A stretch of 64,000 nucleotides of DNA, from NCBI GenBank assembly GCA_949987705.1, contig OX465286.1, forward strand, positions 1-64,000, in the 5' to 3' direction. The translations under genes and the position numbers were made by a program. Source of the stretch: Thereva unica (Eukaryota; Arthropoda; Insecta; Diptera; Therevidae). Shown here piece after piece: positions 27,036 through 33,749 of this stretch. The notes under the pieces were generated by a model. It had not been told where the DNA came from. It saw only the letters and a program-made list of their open reading frames with translations, and ran no database searches. Within the stretch, counting starts at the first letter, position 1; every line of letters starts with the position of its first letter.

Positions 27036-27657
27036 ATGGGGTATCGTTGGAAAGGGCTCGCTCCCCCGAGTTTAGCGCACTTTATTTGGTCCAGAAATTC
27101 CAAGGGGTTCGGGAGTTATCCCCTCTTTTGTGATTTCCCCAAGGGGGGCTGCAGGACGCCCATTATCTTGGGAAATACTGGTCAGCCCGGGGTGGGATTG
27201 AATTCACAGCCTCCCTGGGAGGTCCCTAACAATTTCCCATCCAAAAAAGGGCCACTCCAGAATTTTCCCAAAACCGGAAAATTTTCAAAGGGGTACCCCT
27301 TTGGATATTTTTGGTCGATTTCACGAAAGTGCTGGGATCTTAATGAATGGGGTATCGTTGGAAAGGGCTCGCTCCCCCGAGTTTAGCGCACTTTATTTGG
27401 TCCAGAAATTCCAAGGGGTTCGGGAGTTATCCCCTCTTTTGTGATTTCCCCAAGGGGGGCTGCAGAACGCCCATTATCTTGGGAAATACTGGTCAGCCCG
27501 GGGTGGGATTGAATTCACAGCCTCCCTGGGAGGTCCCTAACAATTTCCCATCCAAAAAAGGGCCACTCCAGAATTTTCCCAAAACCGGAAAATTTTCAAA
27601 GGGGTACCCCTTTGGATATTTTTGGTCGATTTCACGAAAGTGCTGGGATCTTAATGA
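27036..27657 (+). repeat. Uninterrupted counterpart (empty site) of the insertion locus
   Basis: These two units correspond to the interrupted unit 30754-31006/33741-33807 and the following unit 33808-34118. They share the linked variants GAGTTTAGCGC, GGACGCCC or GAACGCCC, TTATCTTGGG and GTGGGATTG. The target AATTTTCAA sits once at 27280-27288 and twice around the element. Comparison shows a clean insertion with no satellite base lost. Confidence 0.85.
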
Positions 27658-30600
27658 ATGGGGTATCGTTGGAAAGGGCTCGCTCCCCCGAGTTCAGCGC
27701 ACTTTATTTGGTCCAGAAATTCCAAGGGGTTCGGGAGTTATCCCCTCTTTTGTGATTTCCCCAATGGGGGCTGCAGGACGCCCATTTTCTCGGGAAATAC
27801 TGGTCAGCCCGGGGTGGAATTGAATTCACAGCCTCCCTGGGAGGTCCCTAACAATTTCCCATCCAAAAAAGGGCCACTCCAGAATTTTCCCAAAACCGGA
27901 AAATTTTCAAAGGGGTACCCCGGATATTTTTGGTCGATTTCACGAAAGTGCTGGGATCTTAATGAATGGGGTATCGGTGGAAAGGGCTCGCTCCCCCGAG
28001 TTCAGCGCACGTGATTTTTTCCAGAAATTCCAAGGGGTTCGGGAGTTATCCCCTCTTTTGTGATTTCCCCAAGGGGGCTGCAGGACGCCCATTATCTCGG
28101 GAAATACTGGTCAGCCCGGGGTGGGATTGAATTCACAGCCTCCCTGGGAGGTCCCTAACAATTTCCCATCCAAAAAAGGGCCACTCCAGAATTTTCCCAA
28201 AACCGGAAAATTTTCAAAGGGGTACCCCTTTGGATATTTTTGGTCGATTTCACGAAAGTGCTGGGATCTTAATGAATGGGGTATCGTTGGAAAGGGCTCG
28301 CTCCCCCGAGTTTAGCGCACTTTATTTGGTCCAGAAATTCCAAGGGGTTCGGGAGTTATCCCCTCTTTTGTGATTTCCCCAAGGGGGGCTGCAGAACGCC
28401 CATTATCTTGGGAAATACTGGTCAGCCCGGGGTGGGATTGAATTCACAGCCTCCCTGGGAGGTCCCTAACAATTTCCCATCCAAAAAAGGGCCACTCCAG
28501 AATTTTCCCAAAACCGGAAAATTTTCAAAGGGGTACCCCTTTGGATATTTTTGGTCGATTTCACGAAAGTGCTGGGATCTTAATGAATGGGGTATCGTTG
28601 GAAAGGGCTCGCTCCCCCGAGTTCAGCGCACTTTATTTGGTCCAGAAATTCCAAGGGGTTCGGGAGTTATCCCCTCTTTTGTGATTTCCCCAAGGGGGGC
28701 TGCAGAACGCCCATTATCTCGGGAAATACTGGTCAGCCCGGGGTGGGATTGAATTCACAGCCTCCCTGGGAGGTCCCTAACAATTTCCCATCCAAAAAAG
28801 GGCCACTCCAGAATTTTCCCAAAACCGGAAAATTTTCAAAGGGGTACCCCGGATATTTTTGGTCGATTTCACGAAAGTGCTGGGATCTTAATGAATGGGG
28901 TATCGGTGGAAAGGGCTCGCTCCCCCGAGTTCAGCGCACGTGATTTTTTCCAGAAATTCCAAGGGGTTCGGGAGTTATCCCCTCTTTTGTGATTTCCCCA
29001 AGGGGGCTGCAGGACGCCCATTATCTCGGGAAATACTGGTCAGCCCGGGGTGGGATTGAATTCACAGCCTCCCTGGGAGGTCCCTAACAATTTCCCATCC
29101 AAAAAAGGGCCACTCCAGAATTTTCCCAAAACCGGAAAATTTTCAAAGGGGTACCCCTTTGGATATTTTTGGTCGATTTCACGAAAGTGCTGGGATCTTA
29201 ATGAATGGGGTATCGTTGGAAAGGGCTCGCTCCCCCGAGTTCAGCGCACTTTATTTGGTCCAAAAATTCCAAGGGGTTCGGGAGTTATCCCCTCTTTTGT
29301 GATTTCCCCAAGGGGGGCTGCAGGACGCCCATTATCTCAGGAAATACTGGTCAGCCCGGGGTGGGATTGAACTCACAGCCTCCCTGGCAGGTCCCTAACA
29401 ATTTCCCATCCAAAAAAGGGCCACTCCAGAATTTTCCCAAAACCGGAAAATTTTCAAAGGGGTACCCCTTTGGATATTTTTGGTCGATTTCACGAAAGTG
29501 CTGGGATCTTAATGAATGGGGCATCGTTGGAAAGGGCTCGCTCCCCCGAGTTCAGCGCACTTGATTTGGTCCAGAAATTCCAAGGGGTTCGGGAGTTATC
29601 CCCTCTTTTGTGATTTCCCCAAGGGGGGCTGCAGAACGCCCATTATCTTGGGAAATACTGGTCAGCCCGGGGTGAAATTTAATTCACAGCCTCCCTGGGA
29701 GGTCCCTAACAATTTCCCATCCAAAAAAGGGCCACTCCAGAATTTTCCCAAAACCGGAAAATTTTCAAAGGTGTACCCCGGATATTTTTGGTCGATTTCA
29801 CGAAAGTGCTGGGATCTTAATGAATGGGGTATCGTTGGAAAGGGCTCGCTCCCCCGAGTTCAGCGCACTTTATTTGGTCCAAAAATTCCAAGGGGTTCGG
29901 GAGTTATCCCCTCTTTTGTGATTTCCCCAAGGGGGGCTGCAGGACGCCCATTATCTCGGGAAATACTGGTCAGCCCGGGGTGGAATTGAATTCACAGCCT
30001 CCCTGGGAGGTCCCTAACAATTTCCCATCCAAAAAAGGCCACTCCAGAATTTTCCCAAAACCGGAAAATTTTCAAAGGGGTACCCCTTTGGATATTTTTG
30101 GTCGATTTCACGAAAGTGCTGGGATCTTAATGAATGGGGTATCGTTGGAAAGGGCTCGCTCCCCCGAGTTCAGCGCACTTTATTTGGTCCAAAAATTCCA
30201 AGGGGTTCGGGAGTTATCCCCTCTTTTGTGATTTCCCCAAGGGGGGCTGCAGGACGCCCATTATCTCGGGAAATACTGGTCAGCCCGGGGTGGAATTGAA
30301 TTCACAGCCTCCCTGGGAGGTCCCTAACAATTTCCCATCCAAAAAAGGCCACTCCAGAATTTTCCCAAAACCGGAAAATTTTCAAAGGGGTACCCCTTTG
30401 GATATTTTTGGTCGATTTCACGAAAGTGCTGGGATCTTAATGAATGGGGTATCGTTGGAAAGGGCTCGCTCCCCCGAGTGCAGCGCACTTTATTTGGTCC
30501 AAAAATTCCAAGGGGTTCGGGAGTTATCCCCTCTTTTGTGATTTCCCAAAGGAGGGCTGCAGGACGCCCATTATCTCGGGAAATACTGGTCAGCCCGGGG

Positions 30601-30997
30601 TGGAATTGAATTCACAGCCTCCCTGGGAGGTCCCTAACAATTTCCCATCCAAAAAAGGCCACTCCAGAATTTTCCCAAAACCGGAAAATTTTCAAAGGGG
30701 TACCCCTTTGGATATTTTTAGTCGATTTCACGAAAGTGCTGGGATCTTAATGAATGGGGTATCGTTGGAAAGGGCTCGCTCCCCCGAGTTTAGCGCACTT
30801 TATTTGGTCCAGAAATTCCAAGGGGTTCGGGAGTTATCCCCTCTTTTGTGATTTCCCCAAGGGGGGCTGCAGGACGCCCATTATCTTGGGAAATACTGGT
30901 CAGCCCGGGGTGGGATTGAATTCACAGCCTCCCTGGGAGGTCCCTAACAATTTCCCATCCAAAAAAGGGCCACTCCAGAATTTTCCCAAAACCGGAA

Positions 30998-31006
30998 AAT
31001 TTTCAA
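30998..31006. repeat. Target-site duplication, left copy (9 bp)
   Basis: AATTTTCAA lies immediately before the element and is repeated exactly at 33741-33749. In an uninterrupted monomer it occurs once, spanning the end of the AATTTTCC/GGAAAATT hairpin and the start of the 18-bp palindrome. Nine-bp duplications are usual for Mutator-like elements and for Drosophila foldback (FB) elements. Confidence 0.95.
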
Positions 31007-31173
31007 GGAAGTGTTTAACGACACACAAAAACGCGACACTCGAAACGCGAAAAACCCGAAAAACGCGACACGCGACACTCGAAAGTGAAACTGGAAGTGC
31101 GACGTTGCCACTTTTTCATAAACACGCGAAAAACGCGATTCTTAAAGTAATCAAAAAGGTAAGTATTCAAAAG
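31007..31173 (+). repeat. Left terminal inverted repeat (167 bp)
   Basis: It pairs with 33574-33740 at 166 of 167 positions; the only difference is C at 31056 against the complement of A at 33691. It contains internal subrepeats: CGCGACACTCGAAA at 31032-31045 and 31071-31084 (39 bp apart), and the terminal heptamer GGAAGTG at 31007-31013 and again at 31093-31099. Such subterminal repeats are typical transposase-binding sites, which is inference here. Near its inner end, 31156-31164 reads AAGGTAAGT, a consensus 5' splice site pointing into the element. Confidence 0.95.
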
Positions 31174-31296
31174 AATGCGGCAGTGCGGCAATGCGGCAGT
31201 GCGGCAATGCGGCAATGCGGCAATGCGGCAGTGCGGCAATGCGGCAATGCGGCAGTGCGGCAGTGCGGCAGTGCGGCAGTGCGGCAATGCGGCAAT
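31174..31296 (+). repeat. Left outer octamer block (GCGGCAAT/GCGGCAGT)
   Basis: About 15 octamers, mainly GCGGCAAT and GCGGCAGT, read in the plus orientation. The GCGGCAGT version is largely confined to this block, its counterpart at 33435-33551 and one island at 32944-32999. Orientation flips at 31296/31297, where GGCAATGCGG is followed after six bases by CCGCATTGCC, forming a short hairpin. Confidence 0.9.
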
Positions 31297-32127
31297 TCCC
31301 GCATTGCCGCATTACCGCATTCCCGCATTGCCGCATTCCCGCATTCCCGCATTGCCGCATTGCCGCATTCCCGCATTGCCGCATTCCCGCATTGCCGCAT
31401 TCCCGCATGGCCGCATTCCCGCATTGCCGCATTCTCGCATTGCCGCATTCCCGCATTGCTGCATTCCCGCATTGCGCATTCCCGCATTGCCGCATTCCCG
31501 CATTGCCGCATTCCCGCATTGCCGCATTCCCGCATTGCCGCATTCCCGCATTGCCGCTTTCCCGCATTCCCGCATTCCCGCATTGCCGCATTCCCGCATT
31601 CCCGCATTGCCGCATTGCCGCATTCCCGCATTGCCGCATTCCCGCATTGTCGCATTACCGCATTCCCGCATTGCCGCATTACCGCATTCCCGCATTGCCG
31701 CATTGCCGCATTGCCGCATTACCGCATTCCCGCATTGCCGCATTCCCGCATTACCGCATTCCCGCATTGCCGCATTCCCGCATTCCCGCATTCCCGCATT
31801 GCCGCATTCCCGCATTGCCGCATTCCCGCATTCCCGCATTGCCGCATTCCCGCATTCCCGCATTCCCGCATTGCCGCATTCCCGCATTCCCGCATTGCCG
31901 CATTGCTGCATTGCCGCATTGCTGCATTCCCGCATTCCCGCATTGCCGCATTCCCGCGTTGCCGCATTCCCGCATTGCCGCATTCCCGCATTGCCGCATT
32001 CCCGCATTGCCGCATTCCCGCATTCCCGCATTGCCGCATTCCCGCATGGCCGCATTCCCGCATTGCCGCATTCCTGCATTCCCGCATTGCCGCATTCCCG
32101 CATTGCCGCATTCCCGCATTGCCGCAC
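31297..32127 (-). repeat. Left inner octamer arm (GCATTGCC/GCATTCCC)
   Basis: About 104 octamers in the opposite orientation to the preceding block. Units are mostly GCATTGCC or GCATTCCC, giving a two-letter pattern. Rare variants act as landmarks: GCATTACC near 31309, GCATGGCC at 31405-31412, a 7-bp unit near 31473, GCTTTCCC near 31555, GCATTGCT near 31905 and 31921, and GCGTTGCC near 31957. Several of these recur in mirrored order in the right arm, so the two arms descend from one sequence. Confidence 0.9.
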
Positions 32128-33434
32128 TGCGGGAATGCGGCAATGCGGGAATGCGGCAATGCAGGAATGCGGGAATGCGGCCATGCGGGAATGCGGCAAT
32201 GCGGGAATGCGGCAACGCGGGAATGCGGGAATGCGGCAATGCGGGAATGCGGGAATGCAGCAATGCGGCAATGCGGCAATACGGGAATGCGGCAATGCGG
32301 GAATGCGGCAATGCGGGAATGCAGCAATGCGGCAATGCGGGAATGCGGCAATGCGGCAATGCGGGAATGCGGCAATGCGGGAATGCGGCAATGCGGGAAT
32401 GCGGGAATGCGGGAATGCGGCAATGCGGGAATGCGGGAATGTGGGAATGCGGCAATGCGGGATTGCGGGAATGCGGCAATGCGGGAATGCGGCAATGCGG
32501 GAAAGCGGCAATGCGGGAAAGCGGCAATGCGGGAATGCGGCAATGCGGGAATGCGGCAATGCGGGAATGCGGCAATGCGGGAAAGCGGCAATGCGGGAAT
32601 GCGGCAATGCGGCAATGCGGGAATGCGGCAATGCGGGAATGCGCAATGCGGGAATGCGGCAATGCGGGAATGCGGCAATGCGGCAATGCGGGAATGCGGC
32701 AATGCGGCCATGCGGGAATGCGGCAATGCGGCAATGCGGGAATGCGGCAATGCGGCAATGCGGGAATGCGGCAATGCGGGAATGCGGTAATGCGGCAATG
32801 CGGGAATGCGGTAATGCGGGAATGCGGTAATGCGGCAATGCGGGAATGCGGCAATGCGGGAATGCGGCAATGCGGGAATGCGGGAATGCGGGAATGCGGG
32901 AATGCGGGAATGCGGCAATGCGGGAATGCGGGAATGCGGGAATGCGGCAGTGCGGCAATGCGGCAGTGCGGCAATGCGGCAGTGCGGCAATGCGGCAGTG
33001 CGGGAATGCGGGAATGCGGGAATGCGGGAATGCGGCAATGCGGGAATGCGGGAATGCGGCAATGCGGGAATGCGGCAATGCGGGAATGCGGCAATGCGGG
33101 AATGCGGCAATGCGGGAATGCGGTAATGGAATGCGGGAATGCGGGAATGCGTTAATGCGGGAATGCGGGAAAGCGCCAATGCGGGAATGCGGCAATGCGG
33201 GAATGCGGCAATGCGGGAATGCGGCAATGCGGGAATGCGGCAATGCGGGAATGCGCAATGCGGGAATGCGGCAATGCGGCAATGCGGGAATGCGGCAATG
33301 CGGGAATGCGGCCATGCGGGAATGCGGCAATGCGGGAATGCGGCAATGCGGGAATGCCGCAATGCGGGAATGCGGCAATGCGGGAATGCGGCAATGCGGG
33401 AATGCGGGAATGCGGTAATGCGGCAATGCGGGAA
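32128..33434 (+). repeat. Right inner octamer arm (GGCAATGC/GGGAATGC)
   Basis: About 163 octamers, inverted relative to the left inner arm; the centre of symmetry is the C at 32127 between CCGCA and TGCGG. Mirrored landmarks are GGTAAT near 33414, GGCCATGC at 33310-33317, a 7-bp unit near 33253 and GGGAAAGC near 33168. This arm is about 476 bp longer than the left one. The same landmark types also occur together once more (GGGAAAGC near 32509, a 7-bp unit near 32640, GGCCATGC near 32704, GGTAAT near 32786), which suggests an internal tandem duplication of roughly 610-660 bp. Runs of GGG with AATGC loops occur at 32874-32908 and 33002-33028. Confidence 0.88.
32944..32999 (+). repeat. Island of GCGGCAGT/GCGGCAAT alternation inside the right arm
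   Basis: Seven octamers alternate strictly between GCAGT and GCAAT endings. This composition matches the outer block 31174-31296 and not the surrounding GGGAATGC-rich arm. It fits the idea that part of the arm, including an outer-block segment, was duplicated internally. Confidence 0.7.
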
Positions 33435-33551
33435 TTGCACTGCCGCATTGCCGCATTGTCGCACTGCCGCACTGCCGCACTGCCACATTGCCGCATTGCC
33501 GCATTGCCGCACTGCCGCACTGCCGCACTGCCGCGCTGCCGCATTGCCGCA
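33435..33551 (-). repeat. Right outer octamer block (GCACTGCC/GCATTGCC)
   Basis: About 14 octamers in minus orientation, rich in GCACTGCC, which is the complement of the GCGGCAGT seen in the left outer block. The flip at 33434/33435 mirrors the left flip at 31296/31297 except for a few extra bases, confirming the blocks are homologous. Its last units form a perfect hairpin: 13-bp arms at 33539-33551 and 33553-33565 around a single G. Confidence 0.88.
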
Positions 33552-33565
33552 GTGCGGCAATGCGG

Positions 33566-33573
33566 ATGTACAT
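33566..33573. other. ATGTACAT palindrome next to the right TIR
   Basis: This 8-bp perfect palindrome lies between the octamers and the right TIR. The left side has no equivalent: there the TIR passes straight into octamers at 31174. It may be a junction scar from element rearrangement; no function can be assigned. Confidence 0.6.
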
Positions 33574-33740
33574 CTTTTGAATACTTACCTTTTTGATTAC
33601 TTTAAGAATCGCGTTTTTCGCGTGTTTATGAAAAAGTGGCAACGTCGCACTTCCAGTTTCACTTTCGAGTGTCGCGTGTCGCGTTTTTCGAGTTTTTCGC
33701 GTTTCGAGTGTCGCGTTTTTGTGTGTCGTTAAACACTTCC
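33574..33740 (-). repeat. Right terminal inverted repeat (167 bp)
   Basis: Reverse complement of 31007-31173 with a single difference at 33691. It carries the same subrepeats and, on the minus strand at 33591-33583, the same inward-facing AAGGTAAGT. Near-identity of the two TIRs means recent insertion or recent conversion between them. Confidence 0.95.
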
Positions 33741-33749
33741 AATTTTCAA
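33741..33749. repeat. Target-site duplication, right copy (9 bp)
   Basis: AATTTTCAA, identical to 30998-31006. Directly after it the satellite resumes with AGGGGTACCCC, in register. Confidence 0.95.

Larger units (their letters stand above)
1..31006 (+). repeat. Left satellite array, about 311-bp monomer, head to tail
   Basis: This is a continuous tandem array of one monomer family. Taking ATGGGGTATCG as the phase point, units start at 305, 616, 927, 1238 and so on to 30754, giving 98 complete monomers between 305 and 30754. A 304-bp partial unit precedes them, and the last unit is cut at 31006 by the insertion. Nearly all units are 311 bp. Exceptions are 310 bp (one G lost from the G6 run, e.g. 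near 1667, 2586, 10984, or from the GGG after A6, e.g. near 26009), 308 bp (TTT lost after GGGGTACCCC near 24820, 25750, 27920, 28850, 29780) and 312 bp (TTTAAAAAAGG near 10193 and 18587). No inverted units and no unrelated sequence occur. Uniform orientation and low divergence are typical of satellite DNA homogenised by unequal exchange. The array extends past the left edge. Confidence 0.98.
24558..31006 (+). repeat. Satellite domain III: indel-marked units, 929-bp trimer and duplicated block
   Basis: Units of 308 bp (TTT lost after the GGGGTACCCC dyad) and 310 bp are common. One unit type has TATCGGTGG followed by CACGTGATTTTTTCC at 24911, 28011 and 28940. The last two lie 929 bp apart, the sum of 311, 308 and 310, defining a trimer. 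The block 24558-26414 matches 28587-30443 at 4,029 bp, and 26726-27657 matches 30444-31006 plus 33741-34118 at 3,718 bp. The second copy lacks one unit corresponding to 26415-26725. Linked rare variants (CTCAGGAAATACTGG near 25318 and 29338; GAGTGCAGC near 26759 and 30477) show these are real duplications rather than random similarity. Confidence 0.8.
31007..33740. mobile_element. Foldback-type non-autonomous DNA transposon (2,734 bp)
   Basis: The element starts GGAAGTGTTTAACGACAC and ends with its reverse complement, flanked by a perfect 9-bp direct repeat. It has 167-bp TIRs with one mismatch, and between them 2,400 bp made almost wholly of octamers GGCAATGC or GGGAATGC and their complements, arranged as two inverted arms meeting near 32127. 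No transposase is present, so it must be mobilised in trans. Architecture (long inverted repeats containing short tandem repeats, no central gene) and 9-bp duplication match FB elements of Drosophila and foldback families elsewhere, which suggests a Mutator-related origin. The superfamily cannot be fixed without the autonomous partner. Long open frames (for example 31312-33642 on the minus strand, 776 codons) arise only because the octamer has no stop codon in any frame. Confidence 0.9.

Noticed and set aside
31174..33573. CRISPR array
   Set aside because: Repeats are 8 bp, contiguous, without spacers, and in inverted blocks bounded by TIRs and a target duplication.
31312..33642. Very long open frames through the element on both strands (up to 776 codons), rich in CGNA, MRQ, ALPHS or CRI repeats
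   Set aside because: The octamer contains no stop in any of the six frames, so reading is open by composition alone, and all three frames of a strand give the same 8-residue repeat in different phase. Stops appear only where GGTAAT variants occur. No transposase motif is present.
31007..33740. Helitron, LTR retrotransposon or SINE as the class of the insertion
   Set aside because: Perfect TIRs with a 9-bp target duplication, and no poly-A tail, LTR direct repeat, or TC...CTRR ends.
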